Positions 54,453 through 63,816 are shown, numbered from the stretch's first letter. The stretch is 64,000 nucleotides of DNA from Bacterioplanoides sp. SCSIO 12839 (GCF_024397975.1 NZ_CP073745.1:894501-958500), one strand, 5' to 3'. Notes: generated by a model not told the origin, from the sequence alone. Program-made: numbers and translations.

Positions 54453-55442
54453 TCAACAATTAAAGTTTGGCAGTTGTAACGCAGGTTCTCTGAGTGCCGC
54501 GAGTTGTTCTCGTAACGATAAGGTATGTTGCGACCAGAACTGATGGCTGGTTAGCCACGGGAATGCTTCAGGGAACGCCGGGTCATTCCAGCGCAGGCAT
54601 AACCAGGCTGCGTATCGAGCTATTCGTAGCGTTCGTAAGGATTCAACAAGTGGTAGCTCGTACGCCGGGAAGGGCCTGAACAGTTCATAGCCTTCGCTGA
54701 TCACTGCAAGCTGTTGCTGTTGTTCATGACGCTCACCACTTAACAACATCCAGATATCCTGCATGGCCGGGCCAGTTAAGCAGTCATCAAAGTCGACCAG
54801 GTGTAAACAGTCATTGCGCAATAATAAATTGCCGCTGTGCAGGTCGCCATGCAATCGGATATGGGTTATTTCCGATGGGATATATGCGTGCTGAATTTCA
54901 GCGCACAAATCTTTAATTAAGGATGTATAAGCGGGAATATAGTCACTCGGCATGATGTCACTGGACAAGACCTGCTGGGCAGCCAGCTCAAGGTCAGCAA
55001 CGCCTGAAATCCGGGGGCGATGTGTAAAGCTGTGCTGCTCTCCAATTAAATGCAGGCGGCCGAGCCAGCGACCCAATAACTCCAGATCGTCATCATTACT
55101 GATTTCGGGAGCATGCCCGCCTTGTCTGGGGAATACTGAAAAATAAAAGCCGTCAAACTCAAACAGAGTTTTTCCGTTCCTTTGTAACGGTGCAATAACC
55201 GGCAGCTCTTGTTGTTGAAGCTCCAACAAGAAGTCATGTTCTTCCTGAATGCAGGCTTTGCTCCAGCGCCCTGGGCGATAAAACTTCACAATGAGCGGAT
55301 CGTCTTCCTCGATACCGACCTGATAGACCCGATTTTCATAACTGTTTAATGCAAAGGTTCGGGCATCACACAAAAAGCCAAGGGATTCGACGGCATCCAT
55401 AACGGCTTCAGGCGTCAGCCGACTATAAGGGTGATCAGACAT
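54453..55442 (-). CDS. srkA: Stress response kinase SrkA (YihE)
   Basis: Cytoplasmic Ser/Thr kinase of the aminoglycoside-kinase fold that limits stress-induced death in E. coli. 329 residues with IRLHGDLHSGNLLL as the catalytic loop and DFDDCLTGPAMQDIWMLL. Closest relatives by motif are YihE-type. Start codon ATG, Shine-Dalgarno weak. Confidence 0.92.
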   Translation of the reverse strand: MSDHPYSRLTPEAVMDAVESLGFLCDARTFALNSYENRVYQVGIEEDDPLIVKFYRPGRWSKACIQEEHDFLLELQQQELPVIAPLQRNGKTLFEFDGFYFSVFPRQGGHAPEISNDDDLELLGRWLGRLHLIGEQHSFTHRPRISGVADLELAAQQVLSSDIMPSDYIPAYTSLIKDLCAEIQHAYIPSEITHIRLHGDLHSGNLLLRNDCLHLVDFDDCLTGPAMQDIWMLLSGERHEQQQQLAVISEGYELFRPFPAYELPLVESLRTLRIARYAAWLCLRWNDPAFPEAFPWLTSHQFWSQHTLSLREQLAALREPALQLPNFNC

Positions 55443-55469
55443 AATGGTTAACTACTGAAAATAAGGACG

Positions 55470-56219
55470 CTAGTATGCCGGAAACAGTATTGATTTGTTG
55501 AGTTTTGGGGTTCGGGCAAATGTCCATGCGCCAACTAAACCTGCTCCCTGTCGTTTCAGCAAAGATGCAGCGACTTCTAAAGTCGCGCCTGTGGTCATCA
55601 CATCATCAATAATCAAAATATGTTGCCCGCTCAGGTTTGCATGGGTGCTGCTCAGACTTTTGCGCAAATTAGTTCGTCTCTGTTGCCGATTGAGCTGCCT
55701 TTGATCTTTACCACCGGTTTTTATTAGCAAGTCGGCTTTTAACGGAATCTGGAAGTGATGACTGATTGCTCGGGCAAGCAGCTCGGCAGGGTTAAAGCCG
55801 CGATACAGTAAGCGTGCGGTGTGAGATGGAATAAACGTCAAACAATCCACATTCTCAAGCGATGTTGGTGAGTTGGCAATCATAAGTGCCGCGATTTTTT
55901 CTGCCCAGATAAACTGTCGTTTATCTTTCATTTTAAGAATCCAATGACTGACGGGGGGCTGATAACGATACTGACAAATCGTATAGTCAAATGCCGGCGG
56001 GTTAGTCTGGCATTGGCCACAGCGTTGGTGTGCGATGGAACTGTTGAACAACTCTTCGGAGCACTGAGAGCATGGGGAATGCAGGATTGGTAATTGTTCC
56101 TGGCACAATTGGCAGATAAATAACGATTGATTTGTTGGTTGCAGACAAAGTTCACAAATCTGGTATGAATTTAACAGCTGTTTAAAAAATGCACTAATGT
56201 TCCCTGTTATTGTTTTCAA
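55470..56219 (-). CDS. ComF-family phosphoribosyltransferase-like protein
   Basis: 249 residues, possibly from a TTG start. An N-terminal zinc-ribbon with CxxC pairs (CELCLQ, CQLCQE, CSQC, CGQC) leads into a phosphoribosyltransferase fold with the PRPP loop ILIIDDVMTTGATL. Homologues aid DNA uptake or growth on DNA (ComF, GntX). It is divergent from bioB, as gntX-like genes commonly are from bio genes. Confidence 0.88.
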   Translation of the reverse strand: MKTITGNISAFFKQLLNSYQICELCLQPTNQSLFICQLCQEQLPILHSPCSQCSEELFNSSIAHQRCGQCQTNPPAFDYTICQYRYQPPVSHWILKMKDKRQFIWAEKIAALMIANSPTSLENVDCLTFIPSHTARLLYRGFNPAELLARAISHHFQIPLKADLLIKTGGKDQRQLNRQQRRTNLRKSLSSTHANLSGQHILIIDDVMTTGATLEVAASLLKRQGAGLVGAWTFARTPKLNKSILFPAY

Positions 56220-56288
56220 AGTTGACCGCGTCCCGAGGTTAATTAGTATGAATCGATAACTATTATTTACGGTGATTGGGATTTGGGT

Positions 56289-57350
56289 ATGGGTCAGTTG
56301 GCTGAAAAACAGAATGGATTACGTCATGACTGGACGGTGGCAGAAGTTGAAGCGCTGTTGAACTTGCCAATGAATGACTTATTGTTCCAGGCTCATAGCA
56401 TCCATCGTCAACACTTCGACCCGAACCAGGTACAGGTCAGCACTTTACTCTCTATTAAAACCGGTGCTTGTCCGGAAGATTGTGCTTATTGCCCGCAAAG
56501 TGCTCGTTACGACACCAAGCTTGAAAAAGAAAAGCTGATGGAAGTCGAAGCGGTAATCGAAAAAGCCAAAGCGGCAAAAGCCGCAGGCTCTGATCGATTT
56601 TGTATGGGGGCAGCCTGGCGCTCACCTCGTGAAAAAGATATGCCTTATGTTCTGGCGATGGTTAAAGGTGTGAAAGATCTGGGAATGGAAACCTGTATGA
56701 CATTAGGCATGCTGGATGAAGACAAATCCCAGCGTTTAGCCGATGCCGGCTTAGATTATTACAACCATAATCTGGATACCTCGCCTGAGTTCTACGGCGA
56801 TATCATTACTACCCGTACCTATTCTGACCGTTTGGAGACGTTGCAAAACGTCCGTGATGCCGGCATGAAAGTATGCTCTGGAGGCATTTTGGGCATGGGT
56901 GAGCAACAGAAAGACCGTGCCGGGTTATTGGTTCAGTTAGCCAACTTACCGCAACATCCGGACTCTGTACCCATCAACCAGCTGGTGAAAGTGGCAGGTA
57001 CACCACTGGAAGCCGAAGGTGATCTTGATCCTCTGGATTTTGTTCGCTCCATTGCTGTTGCCAGAATTATGATGCCAAAGTCTCATGTGCGTTTAAGTGC
57101 TGGCCGTGAAGAAATGACGGAAGAAATGCAGTCCATGTGTTTCTTTGCGGGCGCCAACTCTATCTTCTATGGCGAGTGCCTGCTGACGACACCGAACCCG
57201 GCGGCGAACAAAGATCAGGATCTGTTCCGCAAATTAGGTATTAATTCTGATCACAAGGTGACAAAGCAGCCTAAGGAGCTGGACGAGATTCTTAAGCCAG
57301 CAGCGAAATCCGATCCCAATGCCATGTTTTATGATGCAGCCGCGAGTTGA
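56289..57350 (+). CDS. bioB: Biotin synthase BioB
   Basis: Radical-SAM enzyme inserting sulfur into dethiobiotin. 353 residues from the ATG at 56289, which follows GGGA by 7-8 nt. The [4Fe-4S] motif [10 protein letters not shown] gives C61, C65 and C68. Downstream [19 protein letters not shown] and RLSAGREEM are conserved. bioF, H, C and D are absent from the window. Confidence 0.96.
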   Translation: MGQLAEKQNGLRHDWTVAEVEALLNLPMNDLLFQAHSIHRQHFDPNQVQVSTLLSIKTGACPEDCAYCPQSARYDTKLEKEKLMEVEAVIEKAKAAKAAGSDRFCMGAAWRSPREKDMPYVLAMVKGVKDLGMETCMTLGMLDEDKSQRLADAGLDYYNHNLDTSPEFYGDIITTRTYSDRLETLQNVRDAGMKVCSGGILGMGEQQKDRAGLLVQLANLPQHPDSVPINQLVKVAGTPLEAEGDLDPLDFVRSIAVARIMMPKSHVRLSAGREEMTEEMQSMCFFAGANSIFYGECLLTTPNPAANKDQDLFRKLGINSDHKVTKQPKELDEILKPAAKSDPNAMFYDAAAS

Positions 57351-57394
57351 CCGGCCAATTACGCAAAACTTTAGCGATATAATTTTTCAATCTA

Positions 57395-57431
57395 ACAGAA
57401 GCCAGCGATAAGCTGGCTTCTGTGTTTTTTG
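57395..57431 (+). terminator. Rho-independent terminator after bioB
   Basis: ACAGAAGCCAGC pairs with GCTGGCTTCTGT around a 5-nt loop, followed by G-T6. Confidence 0.88.
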
Positions 57432-57507
57432 CTGTTTAAAATATAAACAGTGATTTTTAAAGTCACCCGAAATGGGTGTCGATAGTGGTGTTAAACAGGA
57501 GCTTGTT

Positions 57508-57759
57508 ATGAATATAGGTTCAACGGCCGGTTCAGCGTTTACAACGGCTTCGGCTGGCATTAGTCAAGGCACCGATCAAGTACGTCGTGCGGCTCAGGAT
57601 GTTGTGGATGCAACAACAGAGCGCCCGGTCGAAGGTGCGGACAAATTGGCTGAAGCGGCAACAGATCTGAAACAAGGTGAACGTTCTGTCGAAGCAAATG
57701 CCAAAGTCCTGCAGGCAGCGGACAGAACACTGGGTTCCATCATTGACGTGCAGGCTTGA
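57508..57759 (+). CDS. Mini flagellar rod/hook-like protein (83 residues)
   Basis: 83 residues from the ATG at 57508, with CAGGAG 6 nt upstream. The N-terminus (MNIGSTAGSAFTTASAGI) resembles rod/hook/filament starts; the C-terminus (VEANAKVLQAADRTLGSIID) matches the C-terminal helix of FlgB/C/E/G-type axial proteins (Flg_bbr_C). The whole middle domain of those proteins is missing. Probably an axial-protein-derived mini protein; function unknown. 27 nt before the SprA-related gene. Confidence 0.65.
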   Translation: MNIGSTAGSAFTTASAGISQGTDQVRRAAQDVVDATTERPVEGADKLAEAATDLKQGERSVEANAKVLQAADRTLGSIIDVQA

Positions 57760-57786
57760 TAGAGCACGGTCTCAGACGAGAGCACT

Positions 57787-58641
57787 ATGCAAATAGCGAC
57801 CAATAATAATCAGACTTCAGCATCAGCGGTATCGGTCAATATCACCGCCGGTTCTGCTGTGTCTGGTGTTGATGGCGCTGAAAATAACGACTCGGTTGCT
57901 TTTGCTCCGGTTGAAGAGGTGTCCATCAGTGATGCCGGACGCCGTGCCAGTGAGCGTGACTCAGCTGCTCCTCAAGCAACTCAAACAGATGATTCATCTC
58001 CTGAAGATACAGACAGCTCAAGAAGTGATATTCGCCAAGAGCGCGAATCACGTCAGGAAAGAGCAGAACAAAAGCAACAGGAAGCTGATCTTGCTCAGAT
58101 TCGCCAGTTAAAAAGCCGTGATGCCGAAGTCAAAGCACACGAAGCCGCTCATGCTGCTGTAGGTGGTCAATTGGCCGGAACCCCTAGTTACACCTACCAG
58201 CGTGGCCCGGATGGTGTGCGTTATGCGGTGGCGGGAGAAGTGCCCATTGATGTGGGTGTGATTCCCGGAGATCCTCAGGCGACGCTGGAAAAAATGCAAC
58301 AGGTTCAGCGTGCTGCTTTGGCTCCGGCAGAACCTTCTTCTCAAGATCGACAGGTAGCGGCTCTGGCAGCACAACAGGCCGCTGAGGCGCGGGCTGAAAT
58401 CAGTAGTCAGCAACGTGAATTACGCGCTGACTCCGCTGAGCAAACATCGCAAGAGCAGAAGCAGGCTGAGGAGGAAAAAGAAAAACAAGAAGCAACAGCT
58501 TCTGATTCAGAAGATAAGGTGCCTGTGTCAGAAGTCTTCTCTGAACAAAATGCCCGAATGCGCCGCATTAATGAATTTTTACTGGATATCTCTGTTCCGG
58601 ATTCCCCCAAAGCTGGCGACCTTATCAACGCAGTTGCCTGA
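57787..58641 (+). CDS. SprA-related protein with HEAAH motif
   Basis: 284 residues. A disordered, Ser/Glu/Gln-rich N-terminal third precedes the SprA-related domain (PF12118-like), with HEAAHAAVGGQLAG; H118, E119 and H122 form an HExxH zinc-metallopeptidase-like motif. EVPIDVGVIPGDPQATL is also typical. A charged Gln/Glu coiled-coil region follows. Named after a gliding-motility protein of Bacteroidetes; function unclear in proteobacteria. No signal peptide. Confidence 0.83.
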   Translation: MQIATNNNQTSASAVSVNITAGSAVSGVDGAENNDSVAFAPVEEVSISDAGRRASERDSAAPQATQTDDSSPEDTDSSRSDIRQERESRQERAEQKQQEADLAQIRQLKSRDAEVKAHEAAHAAVGGQLAGTPSYTYQRGPDGVRYAVAGEVPIDVGVIPGDPQATLEKMQQVQRAALAPAEPSSQDRQVAALAAQQAAEARAEISSQQRELRADSAEQTSQEQKQAEEEKEKQEATASDSEDKVPVSEVFSEQNARMRRINEFLLDISVPDSPKAGDLINAVA

Positions 58642-58778
58642 TACTGCTGGTCTTCAGCGCCTTTACTCTCCAATAAATCTGTCCTGAATGTCACTTCTGG
58701 CATTAATGATCTTTTCCTTTGTTCTTTCTTTTGCCGTACTTCGAAGAAAAAAGTCTGTGATTGCTATGCTGCTCAGGC

Positions 58779-58807
58779 TTGACATTGAGGATAGGCGAAC
58801 GTATGTT
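58779..58807 (+). promoter_or_regulatory. Promoter of the first acyl-CoA dehydrogenase gene
   Basis: TTGACA (58779-58784), perfect -35, then 17 nt, then TATGTT (58802-58807) as -10. It is about 100 nt before the ATG at 58907. It lies inside the short ORF at 58688-58882, which is therefore probably not a gene. Confidence 0.7.
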
Positions 58808-58825
58808 TCAAACACTTGTTTGAAA
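58806..58825. promoter_or_regulatory. PsrA-type operator overlapping the -10 and start site
   Basis: TTTCAAACACTTGTTTGAAA. Inside it CAAAC-N4-GTTTG fits the published PsrA consensus [G/C]AAAC(N2-4)GTTT[G/C]. PsrA is a TetR-family repressor of beta-oxidation genes, released by long-chain fatty acids. A second palindrome, ATAGTTTTGAAACTAT, lies just downstream. The target gene is an acyl-CoA dehydrogenase, which agrees. Confidence 0.65.
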
Positions 58826-58906
58826 AAAGATAGTTTTGAAACTATCGCATTAATAACCAGCAGCATGAAGCTGCAAGATTAGATTTAGGCAAAGAGGTCA
58901 GTCGCT

Positions 58907-60712
58907 ATGCCAGAGTATAAAGCTCCCCTGCGTGAAATTAAGTTCGTTATGGACGAAGTGTTGGATGTGCCAGGTCATTACGCCAGCCTGCCAGCTTATG
59001 CTGAAAACGCTACTCCAGAGATGGTTGATGCCATTCTTACTGAAGGTGCTAAATTCTGTGAAAATGTAATTGCTCCTCTGAACCGTGTTGGTGACGAAGA
59101 AGGCTGTACTCGTCACGAAGATGGCTCTGTAACGACTCCTACTGGCTTTAAAGAAGCTTACCAGCAGTTTGTTGAAGGCGGTTGGCCAACACTGTCTCAC
59201 GACGAAGAAGTGGGTGGTCAAGGCCTGCCAGAGTCTCTGAGCAACGTTATCTCTGAGATGGTTGGTACTGCTAACTGGTCTTGGGGCATGTACCCGGGTC
59301 TGTCTCACGGTGCAATGAACACCATCTCTTCTTGGGGTACTCAAGAGCAGAAAGATACTTATCTTACGAAATTAGTAAGTGGTGAGTGGACTGGTACCAT
59401 GTGTCTGACCGAACCTCACTGTGGTTCTGACCTGGGTATTCTGAAAACCAAAGCTGAGCCAAATGCTGACGGTTCTTACTCTATCTCTGGTACTAAAATC
59501 TTTATCTCTGCCGGTGAACACGACATGGCTGAGAACATTGTGCACATCGTTCTGGCTCGTCTGCCAGGTGCACCAGAAGGTACCAAAGGTATTTCTCTGT
59601 TCATCGTTCCTAAGTTCAACGTTTCTGCGGATGGCGCGGTAGCGGATCGCAACGACGTTGTGTGTGGTTCTATCGAGCACAAAATGGGTATCCACGGTAA
59701 CTCTACTTGTGTGATGAACTTCGATGGCGCTAAAGGTTTCCTGATTGGCCCTGAGAACAAAGGTCTGAACTGCATGTTCACCTTTATGAACACCGCTCGT
59801 ATCGGTACTGCTCTGCAGGGTGTTACTGCGGCTGAAGGTTCTTTCCAGGGTGCTCTGGCATACGCCAAAGACCGTCTGGCGATGCGTTCTCTGACTGGTC
59901 CTAAGGCACCAGAGAAAGCAGCTGACCCAATCATCGTTCACCCAGACGTTCGTAAAATGCTGCTGACTCAGAAAGCATTTGCTGAAGGTGGTCGTGCACT
60001 GGTTTACCTGACTGCACTGCAAAATGACATCGTTCATAAAGGCAACTCTGAAGAAGAGAAAAAAGCTGCCGATGAACTGTTGGGCTTCCTGACGCCAATC
60101 GCTAAAGCATTCCTGACTGAAACTGGTTACGAAGCCACTAACCTGGGTGTTCAGGTATTTGGTGGTCACGGTTTCATCGCTGAGTGGGGTATGGAGCAGC
60201 TGGTACGTGACGCTAAGATCTCTACCATCTATGAAGGTACTACCGGTATCCAGGCACTTGACCTGCTAGGCCGTAAAGTACTGATGACTCAGGGTCAAAG
60301 CCTGAAGAACTTCACTAAGATTGTTCACACTTTCTGCAAAGAAAATGCAGAAAACGAAGCCATGGCGCAGTTCGTTGAGCCACTGGTTAAGCTGAACAAA
60401 GAGTGGGGCGATCTGACCATGAAGATTGGCATGAACGCTATGAAAGATCGTGACGAAGTTGGTTCTGCTTCTGTAGATTACCTGATGTACTCTGGCTACG
60501 TAACGCTGGCGTTCCTGTGGGCTAAGATGGCTAAAGCGGCACAAGACGCTCTGGCGGCTGGCACTACAGAAGAAGATTTCTACAAAGCCAAGCTGACAAC
60601 CGCTCGTTTCTACTTCACCCGCATCCTGCCTCGTACTGCTTCTCATGCAGCGACCATGGTTGCAGGTTCTGACACTCTGATGGATCTGGATGCAGAACAC
60701 TTTGCATTCTAA
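58907..60712 (+). CDS. Acyl-CoA dehydrogenase, long form (FadE-type), copy 1
   Basis: 601 residues. Acyl-CoA dehydrogenase of the about-600-residue class found in pseudomonads, FAD-dependent first step of beta-oxidation, with an extra C-terminal domain. N-terminal PLREIKFVMDEVLD, FAD/substrate signature MCLTEPHCGSDLGILKT, FISAGEHDM, QVFGGHGFIAEWGMEQL, IYEGTTGIQALDLLGRK. Strongly biased codons. The promoter carries a PsrA-like operator; a terminator follows. Confidence 0.93.
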   Translation: MPEYKAPLREIKFVMDEVLDVPGHYASLPAYAENATPEMVDAILTEGAKFCENVIAPLNRVGDEEGCTRHEDGSVTTPTGFKEAYQQFVEGGWPTLSHDEEVGGQGLPESLSNVISEMVGTANWSWGMYPGLSHGAMNTISSWGTQEQKDTYLTKLVSGEWTGTMCLTEPHCGSDLGILKTKAEPNADGSYSISGTKIFISAGEHDMAENIVHIVLARLPGAPEGTKGISLFIVPKFNVSADGAVADRNDVVCGSIEHKMGIHGNSTCVMNFDGAKGFLIGPENKGLNCMFTFMNTARIGTALQGVTAAEGSFQGALAYAKDRLAMRSLTGPKAPEKAADPIIVHPDVRKMLLTQKAFAEGGRALVYLTALQNDIVHKGNSEEEKKAADELLGFLTPIAKAFLTETGYEATNLGVQVFGGHGFIAEWGMEQLVRDAKISTIYEGTTGIQALDLLGRKVLMTQGQSLKNFTKIVHTFCKENAENEAMAQFVEPLVKLNKEWGDLTMKIGMNAMKDRDEVGSASVDYLMYSGYVTLAFLWAKMAKAAQDALAAGTTEEDFYKAKLTTARFYFTRILPRTASHAATMVAGSDTLMDLDAEHFAF

Positions 60713-60730
60713 TCTGCTCAGATTATGACG

Positions 60731-60770
60731 AAAAACCGCGCAACACATTGATGTGTCTGCGCGGTTTTTT
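60731..60770 (+). terminator. Rho-independent terminator between the two dehydrogenases
   Basis: AAAAACCGCGC-A-ACACA pairs with TGTGT-CT-GCGCGGTTTTTT around a TTGA loop. Confidence 0.88.
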
Positions 60771-60875
60771 GCATTTGGGTATAGGCAATTTGATTTCAGC
60801 CGTTACAATAGCGGCGTTTTGTTGATTGGCGTCGCTGGAGCCAATGACAAACGAACAATCTACACGAGGTGAATC

Positions 60876-62666
60876 ATGGCAGAATATAAGGCACCATTGC
60901 GCGACATGCGCTTTGTCCTGAACGAGGTTTTTGAAGCTGACAAACTGTGGAGTTCGTTGGCTGGTCTGGAAGGTGTGGTGGATGTAGAAACCGCTGAAGC
61001 GATCCTGGAAGAGTGTGGCAAAATTGCCAGCCAGGTTCTGGCACCTATCAACCGTGAAGGTGATGAGCAAGGCTCTACCTGGAAAGACGGCGAAGTAACC
61101 GCTGCTCCAGGGTTCAAAGAAGCTTATCAGACATATATTGAAGCAGGTTTGAACGGCCTGGGTGGTAACCCTGAGTTTGGTGGCATGGGTATGCCAAAAA
61201 CTCTGGTAGGCCAGATGGAAGAAATGGTTCAGGGCTCAAACATGGCATTTGGCCTGGCGCCAATGCTGACGGCAGGTGCCTGTTTATCTCTGAATGCTCA
61301 TGGTTCTCAGGAGCTGAAAGAAAAGTATCTGCCAAACATGTACTCCGGTGTATGGGCTGGTGCGATGGATCTGACCGAACCACACGCGGGTACTGACCTG
61401 GGTATTATCCGTACCAAAGCAGCTCCTAACGCTGACGGTTCATTTGATGTAACTGGCACCAAGATCTTTATTACTTGGGGCGAGCACGACATGGCTGAGA
61501 ACATCATCCACCTGGTACTGGCAAAACTGCCGGATGCACCAGCAGGCCCTAAAGGTATTTCTCTGTTCTTAGTACCTAAGTTCCTGGTGAACGAAGACGG
61601 TTCTCTGGGTGAGCGTAACACCATGGGCTGTGGTTCTATCGAACACAAAATGGGTATTAAAGGTTCTGCTACTTGTGTAATGAACTTTGACGGTGCAAAA
61701 GGCTGGCTGGTTGGTGCAGAAAACCAGGGTCTGGCAGCAATGTTCACTATGATGAACTACGAGCGTCTGGGTGTTGGTATCCAGGGTATCGGTGCGGCAG
61801 AAGCGTCTTACCAGAACGCTGTTGAATACGCTCGTGACCGTATTCAGTCTCGTGCGCCAACGGGTGCTCAGGCGAAAGATAAAGCAGCTGACCCAATCAT
61901 CGTACACCCTGATGTACGTCGCATGCTGCTGACTTCCCGTGCTTTCACAGAAGGTGGCCGTGCATTCTCCACTTACGTGGCTAAGTGGTTAGATATTGCT
62001 AAGTTCTCTGATGATGCTGATCAGAAAAAACACGCAGATGCGATGCTGGCACTGTTAACTCCAGTTGCTAAAGCGTTCCTGACAGACAATGCACTGGAAT
62101 CAGCGATTGCTGGTCAGCAAGTCTTCGGTGGTCATGGCTTTATTCGTGAATGGGGTCAGGAGCAGCACGTTCGTGATATCCGTATTACCCAGATTTACGA
62201 AGGTACTAACGGCATTCAGGCACTGGATCTGATGGGTCGTAAAGTCGTTGGTAACAACGGTGCATTCTACAAACTGTTTGAACAGGATGTGAATGACTTT
62301 GTTGCAACACAAGCGGGTAACGAAGCGATGGCTGAGTTTATCGAGCCTCTGAAAGCCGCTCTGGAAAATCTGAACGACCTGACTCAATGGGTTATCGATC
62401 GTGCTCAGAACAATCCAAACGAGATTGGTGCAGCATCCGTTGAATACCTGATGGTATTTGGTTATACCGCTCTGGCTTACATGTGGGCAAAAATGGCGTC
62501 TGTTGCATTGGATAAGCAAGACGACAAGTTCTACAAAGCGAAAGTATCGACGGCACGCTTCTACGTTAAGCGTCTGCTGCCACGTTACATTGGTCTGACT
62601 GCTGCTGTAAAAGGCGGTTCTGAGCCATTGTTCGAGCTGGAAGAAGAGATGTTCGAAACGGCTTAA
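60876..62666 (+). CDS. Acyl-CoA dehydrogenase, long form (FadE-type), copy 2
   Basis: 596 residues, colinear paralogue of copy 1: PLRDMRFVLNEVFE at the N-terminus, MDLTEPHAGTDLGIIRTK, FITWGEHDMAEN, QQVFGGHGFIREWGQEQ, IYEGTNGIQALDLMGRK. The GAGG Shine-Dalgarno is 5 nt before ATG. The terminator after copy 1 and a 100-nt gap suggest its own promoter; no PsrA-like site was found there. Paralogue may differ in chain length. Confidence 0.93.
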   Translation: MAEYKAPLRDMRFVLNEVFEADKLWSSLAGLEGVVDVETAEAILEECGKIASQVLAPINREGDEQGSTWKDGEVTAAPGFKEAYQTYIEAGLNGLGGNPEFGGMGMPKTLVGQMEEMVQGSNMAFGLAPMLTAGACLSLNAHGSQELKEKYLPNMYSGVWAGAMDLTEPHAGTDLGIIRTKAAPNADGSFDVTGTKIFITWGEHDMAENIIHLVLAKLPDAPAGPKGISLFLVPKFLVNEDGSLGERNTMGCGSIEHKMGIKGSATCVMNFDGAKGWLVGAENQGLAAMFTMMNYERLGVGIQGIGAAEASYQNAVEYARDRIQSRAPTGAQAKDKAADPIIVHPDVRRMLLTSRAFTEGGRAFSTYVAKWLDIAKFSDDADQKKHADAMLALLTPVAKAFLTDNALESAIAGQQVFGGHGFIREWGQEQHVRDIRITQIYEGTNGIQALDLMGRKVVGNNGAFYKLFEQDVNDFVATQAGNEAMAEFIEPLKAALENLNDLTQWVIDRAQNNPNEIGAASVEYLMVFGYTALAYMWAKMASVALDKQDDKFYKAKVSTARFYVKRLLPRYIGLTAAVKGGSEPLFELEEEMFETA

Positions 62667-62685
62667 TTGCGTTTCTGAATCTCAG

Positions 62686-62725
62686 ACACAAAAAAAGCCA
62701 CCTTCGGGTGGCTTTTTTTGTGTCT
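62686..62725. terminator. Bidirectional terminator
   Basis: AGACACAAAAAAAGCCACC and its exact complement surround a TTCG tetraloop; about 18-19 bp. It serves the dehydrogenase on plus and the HPF-like gene on minus. Confidence 0.92.
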
Positions 62726-62734
62726 GCTGTTTGC

Positions 62735-63082
62735 TTATACCGTGGCTGCACGCCGGTTTTTGTCGACACGCTTGTCGTGGATTTTGCGGATTTTTCGTTG
62801 TGCTTTGTCAAACGCGTCACGTACCGCAACATACATATCTTCATGGTCGGTGTTGTCGTGATTGTCATTTGTGATGGCTACCGTCTCACCCGGCAAGCCG
62901 ATTTCCAGTGATACATGCGCCAGCTTACCTTTGTTGCTGTGGTTGTGTGGCATAGCAACAACCGCCCGGATACCCGTGATGTCATCAAATGTGGAGGTGA
63001 GTTTGCCTGATTTTTCCCGAATGGTTTGCTCAATACCGTCTGAATGTTCGATGTCGCGAAAGCTGATTTCCAAACCTTTCAT
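62735..63082 (-). CDS. Ribosome hibernation factor-like protein (short HPF/RaiA family)
   Basis: 115 residues, the short HPF/YfiA class. It opens MKGLEISFRDIEHSDGIEQT and has the betaalpha-fold pattern ending FDKAQRKIRKIHDKRVDKNR. It binds the 30S decoding centre and shields idle ribosomes in the family. A His/Asn/Asp-rich patch (NDNHDNTDHED) is unusual. The canonical rpoN-linked hpf is elsewhere, so it may be a second copy. Confidence 0.82.
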   Translation of the reverse strand: MKGLEISFRDIEHSDGIEQTIREKSGKLTSTFDDITGIRAVVAMPHNHSNKGKLAHVSLEIGLPGETVAITNDNHDNTDHEDMYVAVRDAFDKAQRKIRKIHDKRVDKNRRAATV

Positions 63083-63256
63083 GGTCGCTCCTTTTGTTAA
63101 GTCCGTTTTAAGAATGGATGATTCAGCGACGGATGACCATGCCTTAGGTCAACTATTTATAACGCACCAGAAGTTCCAGTAGTTTTGTTTTGAGCAGGCG
63201 GGCAACTCCTGGTTTCTGTCTATACTGAGATGTAACACGGACCTTGCGAGCACATT

Positions 63257-63781
63257 ATGCATCCTCTGATCGCCTTTTATTCGGGCCAGAACACCGACCA
63301 TCGTGGCAGGACACTTTCTGGAATTCTGGCTTTCTCTGATAATGAGCTTGAGAGCTGTCATGACTATATTCAGTGGTTATTCCCACTGACCAGCCTCAGC
63401 GCTTATAACCCCGAAGCGCCCGTCGTTTCTGATGCTGTGGCGGAGGCATTTCGATTGGATCATGACCTGCAGTTAGAACTTCATCGTTCACTGTTACGCA
63501 TGCTGGAGTTTTATGGCGTGTTATTGCGGGAAACCCCTCAAGGCTTTGAGTTGTTGGTGCCTGATGACGTAGCTCAGTTTCACTGGATGACGCCGGATAA
63601 CCATAACCACAAGCGTTTAACTCGCATTATTGCATCGCTGAAGTTATTTGGTATGGACACGCACGCCAGTGCCTTATGGCAAGGGTTGGAACAGCTCGCA
63701 GTGGCGTATCCGCAATGCATTTCTTCGGCCACTCTGACCCATTGGCGTCTTGCTGCATTGGGGGTTGATGATAGCCTGTGA
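63257..63781 (+). CDS. OGFr-conserved-region domain protein
   Basis: 174 residues with the opioid growth factor receptor N-terminal domain: FYSGQNTDHRGRTLSGILAFSDNELESCHDYIQWLFPL. Bacterial members are helical and uncharacterised; no receptor role is implied. Start codon ATG without a strong Shine-Dalgarno. Followed after 35 nt by a HAD gene. Confidence 0.85.
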   Translation: MHPLIAFYSGQNTDHRGRTLSGILAFSDNELESCHDYIQWLFPLTSLSAYNPEAPVVSDAVAEAFRLDHDLQLELHRSLLRMLEFYGVLLRETPQGFELLVPDDVAQFHWMTPDNHNHKRLTRIIASLKLFGMDTHASALWQGLEQLAVAYPQCISSATLTHWRLAALGVDDSL

Positions 63782-63816
63782 TAGTCTTCACGGCTCATTA
63801 TTAACGAGCGTTGCGG

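Noticed and set aside
56220-56288. BirA operator in the comF-bioB gap
   Set aside because: The half-sites seen (GGTTAA and TAAC) are in the wrong order and spacing for the known BirA box.
58688-58882. 64-codon hydrophobic ORF before the first acyl-CoA dehydrogenase
   Set aside because: It spans a near-consensus promoter and operator for the downstream gene, and lacks a Shine-Dalgarno.
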